From Eumeta japonica (taxonomy: Eukaryota > Arthropoda > Insecta > Lepidoptera > Psychidae): 64,000 nucleotides of DNA. Position 1 is the first letter of the stretch; each line of letters starts with the position of its first letter. Below, piece after piece: positions 12,011 to 25,345 of the stretch. A program made the position numbers and the translations under genes. The stretch lies in contig BGZK01000536.1 in assembly GCA_005406025.1 (NCBI GenBank), positions 62,001 to 126,000 on the forward strand. Direction: 5' to 3'. Under the pieces are notes generated by a model, which had not been told where the DNA came from, did not search any database, and saw only the letters and a program-made list of their open reading frames with translations.

Positions 12011-13184
12011 ACGGATCTGATTGGGACGTAAGACGTAGCAAACGCTAGTGGCATCAAAATAAGATAGCCCGACTAAGTTACTCGGGGTAGTGTAGCTTGC
12101 TACGTGTGAAAAATTTACTAGATTTTTACTGGCAGAAATATGAAGATGAAGCCAATTTTTTTTTAGAAATTTCTCGTACACGCTTACAACGTATAGCTAG
12201 TTTCATAGTAACTGAATAAACGCTTTAAGCACGCAAAAAAAGAAACGGACAAAATACACATGACGGTTTCGATATTCGATTAAACATTTCATCCCAAAAT
12301 ATAAGCTGTGTTGTCAATAACTTCAACAGTCTCATTTTTTTTTATATGAAAATTACAAACCTCATTTCACCCCATTTTAGAGCTAAATGTAAGAACGACG
12401 CATGTTAATACTTTTTTATTAGTAATAATCAGCTGAAACATAAATTTTTGTATAAATGGTTTCAGTGGTGTCGATTTTTTGTAAAATTTTCATCCCCCAT
12501 TTCAGGGTTAATTAAGAAAAACAACGTGTATTTTTTATTTAATTCTATAAATAACTAAAACTTAAGTTTGACATCCGTAGCTTTAACGGTTTCTACTTTC
12601 CACACTATTACACCATTTTCACTCCCTTAGGGGTTGAATTTCTAAAAATCCTTTCTAAATGCTTGCTTAGGTTATAACAACAATCTTTCTATAAAGTATC
12701 AAGTCTCTAAACCCAGTGATTTGGGCTGTGCTTTGATATATCAGTCAGTCAGTTTACTCTTTTATATATATTTATTTATTATTTTATATATAACATCCAT
12801 ACACAGATACATACATTGACGTCCATACGTTATTTAAATAAAAAACAAATACCGAATCTGTCTAGCTGCGGGTGACCTGTAATATAAAATTTTAATAATG
12901 ATATAATAAATAATACACAATAATCAATAATTAATAATATCCAGCATGCTCACAGCATGGAAGCGCATGTGTTGGTGATCCTAATATCCCTAGTATGTGT
13001 CAGATATGTTCGTCTCGTGATGCACTGGATTGGCAAGAAAAGTACGTAGGAATTATGTATTAATTATATTGACGGATTAGATAAATAAAAATTTTAATAC
13101 TTGATTAGGTGTTCAAATTAATAAATAACCCAAATATTCTCGACTCGATATTCGATTCGTCGATATTGTATTCGTTCAATTCAA
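12011..13184. other. AT-rich noncoding stretch
   Basis: AT-rich, with blocks such as 'catttcaccccattttag' (12363-12380), 'catcccccatttcagggtt' and 'ccattttcactccctta' that resemble one another. They may be remnants of one repeat unit. No gene is seen. Confidence 0.45.
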
Positions 13185-13470
13185 TGAGGATTGATTTTCT
13201 GATTAGCTCGTTAGTGGGGACCTTACGTGCGAGACTGGGAATGTGAATTCCATTCCCACTCAAGGCAAATATTTATTTTTCATTATATATGAAAATTTGT
13301 CTTGGTTTTTGGTGTTTTTATGATTTATACATCAGTATTTACAAAAAAAATTATGTGTAGTCTATAAACTATCTGATACCCTAGGTAGTACAAGCCTCGT
13401 TGCTTAGTTTGAGATCAGATGATACTTGTGTATGTGTTCGAAGATTTCATTGTTATTATTATTATTCGTA
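13185..13470 (+). repeat. Probable tRNA-derived SINE with ATT tail
   Basis: A tRNA-like head ('tgattagctcgttagtgggg', 13199-13218) is followed by a palindromic 'gggaatg...cattccc' around the expected B box (13238-13258). A middle part then reads 'tacaagcctcgttgcttagt' (13390-13409). The 3' end is an ATT microsatellite near 13451-13468. The middle text resembles the 3' region shared by lepidopteran SINEs and LINEs that I remember. I could not identify target-site duplications. Family name is left open. Confidence 0.4.
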
Positions 13471-13860
13471 GTGCAAGAATAGATTCGAGGGTCAGCAGTG
13501 GATTATATGCTACTGCGTGTTGCAGGAAAGCGACAGATTTTAATAAACCTAAAACGAATACCAGTATCTCACAAAGTTAAAAATAAAATAAAATAATTAT
13601 TATAGTTTATTCTTTTTTTCCGGAAATTAATGTTTTCGTTTCTCGTGGTAAGTTGAAGCTTAGTTATCGTTTCGCCTATTTTGTAAACTACGAGTGAGGC
13701 TCCAAGTTCCACACATTTTTCAAAATATTGGAAAAAACACGTTTCGGAAATTAAGAGAAATGTTCAATTCTTGTATATTTATTAAATACCTTTTGTCATA
13801 TGAGGTTTTATTTACTCTCACGTAATACACACCACCTGTAAGTACTATGTTAAAAATGAC

Positions 13861-14560
13861 GAGACGGCTTGAAATGGCCAATTTTTAAATCCCGTATGCA
13901 CAATCGGCCCAAGCGGCGACCGTGCAATTCTTCGATATTTACACAAAGTGAAAGAAAACGTCACTTGTCAACAAAAAAAAAATGCTCCGTTTACGTGAAG
14001 CTAATTAAAACGATTGAAATATTTCATAACGAAGTGAAAAACTAATTAAAAGTTTGGTCGCGGCCGAGGCGGCGGCGCTCGTGGGCGCGCCAGGGCGGGC
14101 GGGCCGCAGATCGCGGCGGTCCAATATCGCCGTCTTTCGCGAGCTGGCGGTTCGCGAACAAAAATTGCTTTGATAAAGTCCGTCTGTCGCTCCGGGCCGG
14201 GGCGCGCACGTGGACGGCACCGCGGCGGTGTCTTCTTGTATCCAATTTTTTTGTTTGTGCTTATTCTATCTCCTCTGTCGTTATTGTCGTCATAAATTAA
14301 TTTGGCAAGTTAGATTGCGGTCCCGTGGAAACTCCTGAATTGCGTACGCTTTTCAATTTGGACGGACCGCGGCTGTGTGTGACGTTTTGCTTCTGCTTTA
14401 ATTTATTTATTTATTTTTATGTTTTCATTTCTTTTGTGCCGCAGCGCCGCCGCCGGCTGAAATACTCAGACATTGTTCTCGGTAATGGCAACGGAATTAA
14501 TATGCATCGTAATTGTAGTCGAGCTTCGATACGGCGTTATTTCATTAGGATTCGCGAAAA
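13861..14560. promoter_or_regulatory. Large GC-rich block, candidate cis-regulatory region
   Basis: One of the strongest composition shifts in the window: 14055-14230 is very rich in CpG ('gggcgcgccagggcgggcgg' near 14080), flanked by AT pieces with 'gctaattaaaacgattg' and 'aactaattaaaagttt'. A second smaller GC part lies at 14300-14550. Two overlapping minus-strand frames and one plus-strand frame cross it, all arginine/alanine-rich as expected from base composition and without a known domain. An enhancer or CpG-rich promoter is inferred. An unannotated exon cannot be fully excluded. Confidence 0.35.
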
Positions 14561-15329
14561 TTTTGAGTGGAGATTCCTTCAAAATGGAAGAAGACATAAA
14601 AAATTAAATTATAAATTTAATCTGATATTCTTCGTTTCTTTGACATTGGTACGCCACGAAACGTTACTTGTATCATAAACATACGACATCAATAAATAAT
14701 TATTATATATAATTTTTACACTTCTCAATCCGTACCTTTGCATCTATTAAGTTGGTAATGTTCTTAAGCTGATAGGACGTAGTATGAATTGCCCAGTTTG
14801 CGAACCGAAACGATTTTTAAAATTATTGTTTCTAAAATAATTATTTTTTGAAATATCTTGTTGACGCTGTTATCATAATGAATGTGCTGTTTATGACAAG
14901 AAGGTCAACGAGATATATATGGCTTATGGATCCAGTCCCACAGTTCTAAAAATATTTTTCAATTCACCAGTAGCTTTTCTTCTTTTTGGCTTAGCCGGAC
15001 TAAAACTCCATTTTTCATATGACACAAGTTTTCCATGAAGACTAAACAAATTTTATTTACGGTGTAACTTTACATAATTAGTGTACATTATGAGCAGTGC
15101 CTAAAATGTAAAGGATTCCATCTGAACAACATTTAAGAGTTGTTGTACTTCGAGCTGGTGTTAGGTATTTGGTATTCAAGTTCCTACCTCCCGTGTCTCA
15201 AGTAAACATGCGTATTATACAGTCCTTTGTACACGGGGGTTGCTTTCACTTAGGCTAAATCATAAGACAAACTATCATAATAGGAGTAAGTTATCATCGA
15301 ATTTACACTGGAAGTACGCTGAATAGAGT
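14561..15329. other. AT-rich noncoding stretch
   Basis: No gene and no repeat I can name. Confidence 0.5.
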
Positions 15330-15815
15330 TTTGTAGTTGTTTTATGGAACTCTAAAAAAAATTATATTAATCGACCTCTGTTACAGGGCTGTATCTTTTG
15401 AACCGTAATAAGTCGAATATTGAAATTATCAAAAAGTGTGTATTAACAAATCGGCAAATAAAAACAAAATGAAGTAATTTTTAAAGTGGGTCTGCATATA
15501 AGCAACGTGCCTTTTTTTCGGTGTTTTTTGCTCGATCTTAATAATAGTACATACATACATACATACATACAAACGACTAACTAATATAACTATAATACAT
15601 AAGTTTAAATAAACCAACGAATAATAAAAACCAGCCATTTGTAAGTTGGACTCGTGCTAATTTGTTCCCATGCTATATAGGGGCGTCAAATTTGTTCTAA
15701 TCTTAGTGCGAAGAGTACGAATACTCTACACTAAATTATTTGAAAAATATATGTAGTGTCCAATATTGCACTATAGTACGGAACCCTTCATGTGCGAATC
15801 TGATTTGCATTAGAC
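15330..15815 (+). repeat. Near-complete 'acggaaccc' lepidopteran repeat
   Basis: In forward orientation: the start 'tatggaactctaaaaaa' (15342-15358), then 'ggctgtatcttttgaaccgt' (15388-15407), then 'gcatataagcaacgtgcc' and a T-run with 'gttttttgc'. The end is 'tacggaacccttcatgtgcg' (15777-15796) followed by 'aatctgatttgcat'. These blocks occur in this order in the family as I know it. A TACA microsatellite and extra sequence sit between the 'gttttttgc' block and the final end, so the copy is enlarged. It is nonautonomous: no coding frame belongs to it. Confidence 0.65.
15548..15570. repeat. (TACA)n microsatellite
   Basis: Nearly six perfect TACA units, lying inside the interspersed repeat at 15330-15815. 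Confidence 0.9.
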
Positions 15816-17940
15816 TTTTTTTTTTATTATTTGCGTACTCTTTATCTCCTTGCGTACGAAAAGCTATTTAATGCAAGGATTCCATTGTGATTTCGGTGTT
15901 GGATTTTGTATACAGATATTATATAGGGTATGCTTGGTTAGTAAATTTTTGTTAAATCAGGAAATTCACAGAAGGGAAGGAGAAAACAATTAAATATCAT
16001 TTTTTCTCGAACTCAATGTTAAAAAAGGATTCGATAAAGATTTTGCTTGTATTTGTCGTTTAGATGCTATGCTTGTGCACGAGGTACAGAAAATCTCTTG
16101 ATTACACAAAAAAAAATCGAGCATAGAGTAAAGAGCATAATAATTTTTATTCTAATAATGGAGTGAAATAAAATAAATTTCTGAATGCGTTGGTAGTATA
16201 GAAAGGCCGTGCCATCCCTATCAAAGCGGTTTGGTTTCCATTGTGTCGGTCCGTTCCTTGATTATCAGGGCAAACCAAGTTCAACTCAGGGTAATGACGC
16301 AGTAGATAACTTCGAGCTTCGCGCATGAAATAGTCTAAGTTGCAGGTAAACATATTTAAGTAATTCTGACATCAAGTTAACGAGCCTTCTTGAACTTGTT
16401 CTTGGAGTGAAAGAGATATGACAAAATTAATTGTAAGACGCATTTCATGTTTGAATTCAACTTCGGCTGTGAATATAAATAAGAAAAACCCACTTACAAT
16501 GAAGGAGAATTAGCTACGGGTGTAAATCTATGGCTGTACTAGATATTGTTCATAAGAAATGTGCATGTATGCAATTATTTAAATATAAAGAAAATGTTTC
16601 GACACTAATTAACTTTTTTAAGGACGTAAACATAAAATTATAGGCGTTTCTTGGTTCTTGTGTGTATACATTATCAATACAAGGATTTTTCCGCTGTCTA
16701 GGTAATAGTCTAAGTAAATGTTACCCGTATGTGTTGTACGAGTTAATATATAAGAATTTAGACTGTTGAAAAACTTAGCAGGAAAACCAATAATGATAAT
16801 AATAAAAAAAATATGATTATAAATATACGTTAATAAAGTTAGAGCTGTCATAATCGCATCTGGATGGAGCCAATCCATTTATCTAGACAGTTTTGAAAGG
16901 AGTCGCTCAAGCTTTAGTGTTTCGCATAAAATTTTACCGCATATAGAGGGTAAAATTCTTATAATTCATGAATTACTAAATGCTATCCAACCTTAAAATA
17001 TTGCAACGTCAACCGTTACTTTGTATGAAGTAAGGTAATATTGAAATTATTTTATATTATTCCACAGAAAATTCTAGTGAAAATTAATATGTGAAAATTT
17101 TGTTAATGTATATCATCCTGCTATGGAGTTATATCCTACCACAATTTTGGCATAGCAGGTTGAGGAGCGAGTTTAATTTGAATTAAGCTACAAACTCATT
17201 GATCGATTCGTTTGTGAGGTTTTAAAGCCGGTAGCTTCTCATGCGAGGGTAATATGCTTTGATCATCCAATGACCACCACAGTATCAAAAAAATTTTGAA
17301 AAACTTCATTTACAAAGACCACTTCACAGTGATTGCTCGTGGTTTCAGTAACGCAGAAATAAAATATTTCAATTTCCATCGGTCTCTAATTTAATCCATT
17401 GGACCAACTCTTTATCACTCACTTCCTTTTTGGTTTCGATTACAATTTTGATTTTAATTCTAATTTTTCGTCATGGTGCTCGTTCTACGATTAAATGAAA
17501 AAGCTAAAGAGAGAATGGAACTATGCAGAGGAGCATCAAAAGTCCTTACACGATAGACCTTGAACTTGTTTTGTGTTTTTACAAAAATATTTTTTTAAGT
17601 TTTACTTACGCTTAAAAACTTTACAAATCCTGAAATTTTACATGACAATTCTATTTATCTAAACACGCAACATATATATCGATGGTTTAAATAAGTAAAA
17701 TATATTTAGTCAACTGTCGACAATAAAAAGGATTCTATGGTAAAATTGGCATTCCTAGAATGATGCTTTAAAATTATAACGTTACTTATATTTTTAAAAT
17801 TTAAACGGCAAGCAAACTGACAAGAAAGCAATTTCCTTAATGTTCATTTTGGATTTCAAAAATTTCCAAATCTATATTTCATTATAATTTACATTAAGGT
17901 CACTGGTCAAATACTCTGTCAAAGAACCCGTTTAACATCC
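15816..17940. other. AT-rich noncoding stretch
   Basis: About 2.1 kb of AT-rich DNA without recognised gene or repeat. Short minus-strand frames at 16147-16353 and 16618-16878 have no family resemblance. A 9-base stem 'cctgctatg'/'catagcagg' near 17118-17162 is the only structure noted. Confidence 0.5.
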
Positions 17941-18680
17941 GATTCAAAAGCCACGCGATGGCCATGCAGAAAATACCGTTCACAAATTCTATCACACCAC
18001 TAAAACTTAATCATGTTCATTCGCAAACGTGCGGACCAGTGTCTTGGGAAAATGTTAGCCCCCCGTCTTTTTCATTGAAAAAAAAAGTGCATAAAGAGCT
18101 GCCGATCTCCGCATTGCTTTTGTTAAAATCTTTCCCTCGTCCGACAAAAGCGAAGAGGCCTTCGCGAGTTTCGAAGGTGACCCGGCATTCAATAAAAATC
18201 GATCACTCACACCTTTCATTCCAAATATTCATGAGTGGCGGCGATGAATATTTATGGCTTTCTCATTAAAACTTGGCCATCGGCGTTAATGCTGTTCCGA
18301 ACGCGTACTCCGCGTGAAACAATCGAGGTGCGTGCTATCTCCGGCGCGCTTTTGTTACTTTCACACTTACGGAATGATGGATTGCTTACCAATAACAGTA
18401 TGGCAGCCTCTGAACGCCTACCGTGAGTGCGTATTGAAAAACCGACTGTATTGAATTCCGTGTTTTTGATACTGAAGAGGTGAATTTTTTCGAGGTAAAT
18501 AAGGTTTAAGTTGCTCTGTAAAGTCGGCCACAATACTTTTTACTAAGATGTAAACGCCAATCGATGTGTCAGTGGGCTGATGGGGGAACTTTTCATTTTT
18601 GCGATGTATCGAGCCGACGTTGTTGGCTGGGAAAACAATTTTCTCTCTATTTGAGGGCTCATTTCTAAAGTTATTGGGCT
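17941..18680. promoter_or_regulatory. Moderate-GC block, candidate cis-regulatory region
   Basis: Raised GC, with words typical of developmental enhancers: 'ttcaataaaaatcgatc' (18187-18203), 'gaatatttatggctttc' (18245-18261) and CpG pieces such as 'ccggcgcgct'. The overlapping frames at 17958-18269 and 18252-18533 show no domain. Regulatory role is inferred. Confidence 0.35.
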
Positions 18681-19190
18681 GAGATTTTTCTTACAATTTA
18701 TTATCTCTTAAATACAATAAGTTCGAACGCTTATAAAATAAAAGGAAATTTGAAGTGAATACCGTGACTCGGTTAAGCAAATTCTTGTAGTTCTACGAGC
18801 TTGGAATGTAAGTTTGTGATTATAGATGTTCACTACATACATAAATACTCATTTCAGTTCCCGTTAGCTTTTCGAAATAATATAGAACCATAAAATTCAC
18901 TGTGTGGTTTTAAAAGAGAGGAAATATTACTAAATCATACAAGTCATATAACAATTACCTTTAGTCGGAATTTTTTGTAAAGAATCACAATGAAAAAAAA
19001 ATGTATAAGGAACGATTGCTGAAATTAATTTTTTTTTAAATATTTAATTATGCTAAAGATAAAATTGATTATAATCTGCTTTGAATACTAATAATAAAAA
19101 TTCCTAGAAATAGAATAACGAAAGTAATATATGTGGTTTTATACAGTTTTCGTAACAGAACTGCAGCTACCGATTTGTTATATTTCCCTT

Positions 19191-19400
19191 CCGCAGACGT
19201 CAATGCCAAGAAAGTAGCACAAAGGCAAAAGCAAGACTGCGCCTAGTCCAAAAGCTACATGTGAAATCACACGGTGTACCTGTTGATGCGCCTGTTGCGC
19301 CCGGACGTCTCCGGGACAAAGCCTTCTCGCTTATTGTTCACTCTGCCGACTCAGTCATTGTTCATCGCTCGCACTTTTGTTGGCTACTTTATATTTAGAA
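19191..19400. promoter_or_regulatory. GC-richer block, candidate regulatory element
   Basis: Raised GC with 'ttgcgcccggacgtctccgg' at 19296-19315. There is no coding frame. Evidence is composition only. Confidence 0.2.
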
Positions 19401-19539
19401 CTAGGCGGCACAATGGAAGCCTCGGTATCGAATAAACGCCTGAAGATTTCTATTGAAATGCCGACTTGTAAGTCTTCATTGCTGATAATCAGGAAATATT
19501 ATAAAACAGAGTAAGAATATCGTATTACAGTGATGATTG

Positions 19540-19625
19540 TAGTAGCGGTAGGGAAGTGGTTAACGCGCTCGCCGGAGAATCCTAATTTAGAATTTCGACT
19601 ATACCACAGGATATATTTTTTTTTT
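19540..19625 (+). repeat. tRNA-like fragment, possible SINE head
   Basis: 'gtggttaacgcgctcgccgg' (19557-19576) matches the A-box region of a tRNA or tRNA-derived SINE. The expected B box is replaced by 'atttagaatttcgactat', so this is not an intact tRNA gene. A T-run follows. Most likely a decayed SINE head. Confidence 0.35.
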
Positions 19626-20204
19626 TTGCTTAGGTGGGATTGGAATACAAATGATTTTGAATAGTGGTGAAAAACGTACAAGTCAGAGCTGCACCTGCAT
19701 CTTTAACAGAACCCGTAATTCTCGACACCTCTCGGACCAGCACAGAAATTGTGATCTGATTATTGACGCTTGTCTGCAAGATGCATTAACACGCAGCATG
19801 CGAATTACCGATGACCCTCGAATCTGTCCCTCCACGTGGAGTGGCATATTTATGGTCTAATTATTGTTTTTAAAAGAGTAGGTATTGTTTTGTAAAAAAA
19901 CTGTGTGGCTTCAATGACGTTCGCATATAAGATTCATATTATTTTCTAGGCAATAATAAAACGGCGCAATAAATATGCCAGAACATTGTTTATAGTAACA
20001 AGTAAAATGTAGTTTATAATAAGTATCGTATATATTGCAATTACAGTTATGTGGTAATGATTATACTTATAAATCGTTAATTTCAAACAATTATTCATTT
20101 ACATAAGAAAATTTATTTCAGCTCTAGCTGTTTTGTTTCGACCAACGAGTGAGAATTACGGTGGCCTACTCTTTTCTTTTTTACTTCATCACACATTAAT
20201 CCCT

Positions 20205-20345
20205 CCATCAGATACCCTATTCGTACAAAAACTGGCTAAGCAGTGGTGACTACTCTGGGGCTGCAAGTGGCCATGAGCGGCAGTAACCACCTACTCTGTG
20301 GTGGAGTCGCAAGCTCGTTTTCCCCATGAAAATGTCATGAAAAAA
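20205..20345 (+). repeat. Lepidopteran interspersed repeat fragment ('gtaaccacc...gctcgtttt')
   Basis: 'catgagcggcagtaaccacc' (20272-20291) followed by 'gtggtggagtcgcaagctcg' and 'ttttccc' resembles a very common lepidopteran repeat that ends GGTAACCACTTACCATCAGG...GCTCGTTTGCC. Identification is from memory of that consensus and needs an alignment. Confidence 0.45.
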
Positions 20346-22130
20346 TATTTTCTTACAGGATTTAATTTAAATTAGTGTTAAACACAGCTAGACATGTCGA
20401 ATTTTTGCAGCATTGACCAGTTATACAATAAACAACAGACTTCATTTATGTAGAATGCTGGCGATCTTTCGTTTGATTCGTTGGGCGTTATGGGTTATTA
20501 AAGTAAACTAAAAAAAATAATGGATGAATGGAATTAAAAAGGTATATAGTCTAAAACCATCTATAAACGATCCGAATGGTCAAAATCTCATGCCGATACC
20601 TTAGTTAGTTTTGAATTGATGCACAAAAAAAAAAGATTTTCATTATGTATACAAATACATAAAGGCGAAAAAAGTACGAAAGAATTAAACGAGAAAAAGC
20701 TAATTGTTTTATTATCGTGGCCTCTCCTATTATCACGCCTGTTGACTCTGTAAAAACAATGCTCTGTGATAAAAAGTCTATTAACCCATTGTGTGTATCT
20801 TGTATATATTTTAAATTTATTGGAAAATCGAAAACAGAGTTAGTCTACTAACAGAGCGCGTCAGGAAAACTAGCAATGGTACACAATGTATTTGTAAAAG
20901 ACATAACATATGAATGGTGGCTGTATTAAATGGGCGGTAATAATGTATGTTATGATCAACTATAAATGGTTTATGCAATTTTAATATCGTGTTCCAAAAT
21001 TGTTAAACTTTTACGTGAACAAGTCTTTAAATTTGCTGTCATAGTGAGAGTCAATTAAAGAAGCTGATGATAACAAAATCGGGGGATATGGTTTGATGAT
21101 TATCCATATACAAAATAATTACATCACTCAATAGCTAGAGGATCAAAGAATTCGTGACGCTAAGTGAGGACTGTGAAGCATCGTGTGCAATGGATAAGAT
21201 AGAGCCGATATTTAGAGGTTGTTTCGCTGTTTCATAAAAATTATTTTTAGTATAAATTTTGAGTCTGAGAAGCTGCAATCTTCGTTTGAGTTTCAATTGT
21301 CAGCTCTTATCAAAAGCTATCGATTGCGTATGTAAAATATTATTGAAAAAAAGTTATAGAAATAGAGTTAAAGTAAAAATATAAAATAAATAATGCAAGA
21401 TCGGCCTATAATCGTCAAAAAGCCAAATCAAAATAAAGAGATCGTATACGGTTGGAAAGGGTTTCTCAAGAACAAACCAAGAATACCTATAAAACACTAC
21501 ATGGCTGGCAGGGCCATAAAAGAATGAAGGCGGCCGAGCAGATCAACGATGGCGTCAGTACAACTGTGTAGTTGACAAAAAGTATCAACGCTGGACTGTA
21601 CAGACATCGATTATGTCCGGAACATCGATTATCAAAGACACATTTAGCAGTAACCAGTGCACGTTTAACAACTTCATTTATAACTACAAGAAATCCGAAA
21701 GATTTCATAGTATTAAAAAATAATTAAACATATAACTAACTCAAAGAAAATATAAATATATACAAAAAAAAAATACATGGCCTTGTTCACAATGCAGCCA
21801 AATCCCTATTTTTTTGAGTAACGACATGTGAGAAATTGTATTTCTATTTACTAAGCAAGGAAACAAAACCATCAATTACTAAAACATGCTTATATTAGTC
21901 GTGTATAGGTTTATCTATTTATGTATTTGAATAGTTTTCGACAGTGTTATTCAAGTAGCAATAAAATATAACCATCGCATTTGAAATACTTGATGCATTT
22001 AACACTAAATATAATTTTTTTTTCAATCTCATAAGCTATTTTCTGATGAATTTCTGTTGATGAATACGATTATATGGAACGACGGTCACATTTGTGAACC
22101 AATTCACAGATTATCATTTCACAAAAACAT
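20346..22130. other. AT-rich noncoding stretch
   Basis: No gene. A tandem-like pair 'acatcgattat' occurs at about 21605 and 21624. The minus-strand frame at 21487-21708 is not recognisable. Confidence 0.5.
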
Positions 22131-22560
22131 GCAGAATTATGACATTTCAAAACTACACCGCTCGTATCCGCACGCCCGAAACAAAAAGCAAATAAGCTCA
22201 AACTGTGGGGCACGGACCACCTGTTCGAACACAAACAGAAATCGGAATACAATGTGTGAAAACACGTTATTTTCCTTTGATCACCTTTCTCGATAATGGA
22301 GCCGGCACGTGAAGGCTTTGTGCCGGGCGCCCCGGGCAGCGCGGATACGGTAATGTTGCCATTTAATTTACAACGCGAAAATTAGAGTACACAAAGACTG
22401 CGCCGGCAACCCTTTTTCAGTCCGCGCACGTGAACGGGAATGAAATACGGCGCCGCCGTTTCTGTGAAACACCTGAAATGTCGTGCTTCTTTGTTTTAAA
22501 AGCTTAATCGGAGTCGACTCGAGCCCGCTCAGCTTAAGAGAGTTAGCTTTACAATGGCAC
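22131..22560. promoter_or_regulatory. GC-rich block, candidate cis-regulatory region
   Basis: CpG-rich stretches ('gtgccgggcgccccgggcag' near 22320; 'aatacggcgccgccg') lie between AT pieces with 'aatttacaacgcg'. An open frame on each strand is present at 22057-22296, without known domain. A regulatory role is inferred from composition. Confidence 0.3.
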
Positions 22561-22579
22561 GAAACGATTTTTATCTAGG

Positions 22580-23385
22580 GTAGGTGCCATTTTTAGGGTT
22601 CGGTACAGAAAGTCTAAAAACGGAACCCTTATAATGGGACTACGGCTACGCCTTTACATATCGTTATCTTTGGTGATCACTATTGCCATTGAAGATTACT
22701 TATTATTAAAAAGCAGTAATACTCGTGTAGAATGAAAATCAATGTATGGTTAGGGGTAAGTCCTGGTTATATTGGTAAGATTTCAACATTTTGATGTCAA
22801 ATAAAAAATATTTTATTTTAAATAAACACAAATCAACTCAACTCGATCATATTATGTCCATACTAAAAACAATATAAAATGAACTTTTGGAGAATGAAAT
22901 AAAATTAACACAAAAACCGTACAACTGAATGGACCGTTTAGAAAGAGTTCTGATACAGCATTTATTCGTTTTGCAAATATTTATGACTTTTGAAATAAGC
23001 ACTATGAAAGTTGAATGAGCTTGTGTCGGATAGCAAATTGGGTATTCTTTCATCTCATAATTTTTTTAAAACAAATGTTTAAGCATTTTAAGATTCACCA
23101 TGAGTGGTATAATTGGAAAGAAATATTGAAGATAATAATAAAGTACATGTATTATTCAATTAAATTGATATTTAATTTTTGATTTATATCCAAAAATGTG
23201 GAAAAAAATAACGTTATTGTCTTGGTTCCTCTTAATCTTCTAATCTTGTAATTTAAACGACCTGAAATAGAGACATGCTACAGGAAGTTTATAACAAAAC
23301 TTTAACTAATACAAGTTATTTTTTAATATTGTACAGAAAACGTTCAGTGTTCGTATCTGACTCGCACTTGACTTAGCTTTATATT
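22580..23385 (+). repeat. Interrupted 'acggaaccc' family copy
   Basis: The start of the family, 'ttagggttcggtacagaaag' followed by 'tctaaaaacggaaccctt', lies at 22592-22630. Its other end, 'gttcgtatctgactcgcact', lies at 23349-23368, in the same orientation. The distance is larger than the roughly 480 bases of the copy at 15330, so either extra DNA is inserted or these are two truncated copies. Confidence 0.5.
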
Positions 23386-24210
23386 ATTAATTTTGTCGTA
23401 ATAAAAAAATGTTTTTTGCTTCTTTTTCGTCAATGCAATAACACAAAACGATTTTTAAGTTCAATACAATAATTGTAAAATTTCTCTCTATCTCTAATGA
23501 ATGGACGCGACAATGTGTCCATCCAAAAATTATATAATTTCGTTGGGGAAAATATTGAAGGTGAAGGCGCGTGCCTTAGACAATACTGAATTGTATTGTA
23601 ATACGTGCATTTCAATATCGAAAATTTAAATAGTGTTGCGATATCGATAAAACAGAATAATATAAATAATTAATAAAAAATCTCATATTGAGTTCAATAT
23701 ACATGACTGTAACCTCTAACAAGCAAAAAGTAAGCCCAGTAATAAGCCCATTTTAATAATCATTTACTGAAAGCACTGTCTATAAGGCGGTCACACATTA
23801 GTCTTATCAAATTTTTTAACTGTACTATTAAATTTATTTATAAAAGGTTGTTCATTAGCTACCTTATCGAAAGCTATTTAAAGCAAATTTGTAGAATCAA
23901 TTAAGTGCAAATCTAGGTATGTTGCAAAAATACATATCTATTTGGGTCTAAAATGAAAATAACTATGTTATATTTTAAATAGTACAGTAAACTATATATT
24001 AGAAATAACTGTAGCTAATTGAAAGAAATAAAGCGAATGGATGTCGCTACGATAATGAATATTTTAGTCATTTTATATTAATTTTCGGTTGACATTTGAT
24101 GCACGTTTATAGTTGTAACTACATCCATAAGATTGTAAATACACTAGCTTTGATCTTAATTTAATTATTTATTTTGCGACCTACTAAGTTACAAAATTTG
24201 AATATTTTTT

Positions 24211-24333
24211 ATCTAAATATTATAGTATTTTAGTTTCTTTAATTACTTTGGTTTATTTAATTATTTTAGCATCTTTAAGATAAAACGATATTTAATCTAA
24301 ATATCATATGATAGTATTTTAGCTTCTTTAATA
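24211..24333. repeat. Diverged direct repeat, about 83-base spacing
   Basis: 'atctaaatattatagtattt' (24211-24230) with 'tagtttctttaat' is repeated as 'atctaaatatcatatgatag' (24296-24315) with 'tattttagcttctttaat'. The second copy carries a small insertion. It looks like an old local duplication. Confidence 0.6.
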
Positions 24334-25314
24334 TTATATTAATTTACACATACAAATATCGCTGCTTCATCAGGTCTTATTAAAAATGGTTTATATTAAC
24401 AGGTAAAATTCAAATCAAATTGGAATATATTTTCTTTAGACTTTTATATGTATAGTTCGTCATTGATCAATATTTGACGAAAATCAGTAAAATGAATAAA
24501 CGTGGACAATATATTATATCCACTTGCAAAAGGTACCACATAAGAACTATTTAAATAAAAAAAAAACTTATTAGTTCAATATAGAGTGCAAGATAATATT
24601 AGGTGTTATGAATTAAGGAAACATCATACATCTTCTTAATAATACATTACGATAAGATAATGGAGATATTAATTCAAATATCAATCAAAGTATCATATGA
24701 AAATTGCTGACGTTACACACATCCGTGTGTGATTGCACGCACGACAAAGAACCGACTTCACAGTGTAACATCTCAAAATAAACAACGGTGTTTACTAAAC
24801 AACTTAAATTAGCAGTTTAATGACAATCCCTGAACGAGATGTAATATTATTTTGATGGCTCCATAATTCATTTTCATTAAATTAGTACAGAGTTTTTTAT
24901 TTGTAACTCGATGCGATCGATGGATCTTGAAAATATTCTTTTTCTTCTACGAAAAGCGTCAGGAAACCATTGTGATAAATCGAATTTTTCTCCAGGAGAT
25001 GAGATAAGAGATATAGAGGATCAACTCCTGTTTGACACCAATTTCTTTAGTGGGAACTTCCTAAGGAACGGGTGAGACACGAAGTATTGTTCAGAGAAAT
25101 GATCCGTGAAAACTGCTATACCAGTTATAATCAATGTCACGTGTCTATGGAGATTAGGTAGGATCTTTTTTTTCAGCCATGAAAAAAAGGGTTGCCTGAT
25201 GTTTTGATGCGCAAACGCCGGTTAGAGAGTGCGTAGCGTTCTACTCATGAGAAAGCTTTAGTTCTTAGCATTTCGGTAAAAGACATCTGCCTGCACCGAC
25301 TACTGCTGAGGTAC

Positions 25315-25345
25315 CATCACATCACATGTCCTTTGTGATGTGATG
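25315..25345. repeat. Perfect 12-bp hairpin
   Basis: 'catcacatcaca' (25315-25326), a 7-base loop, then 'tgtgatgtgatg' (25334-25345). Function unknown. Confidence 0.75.

Noticed and set aside
19540..19625. Intact tRNA gene
   Set aside because: Only the A-box region fits; the B box and acceptor stem pairing are missing.
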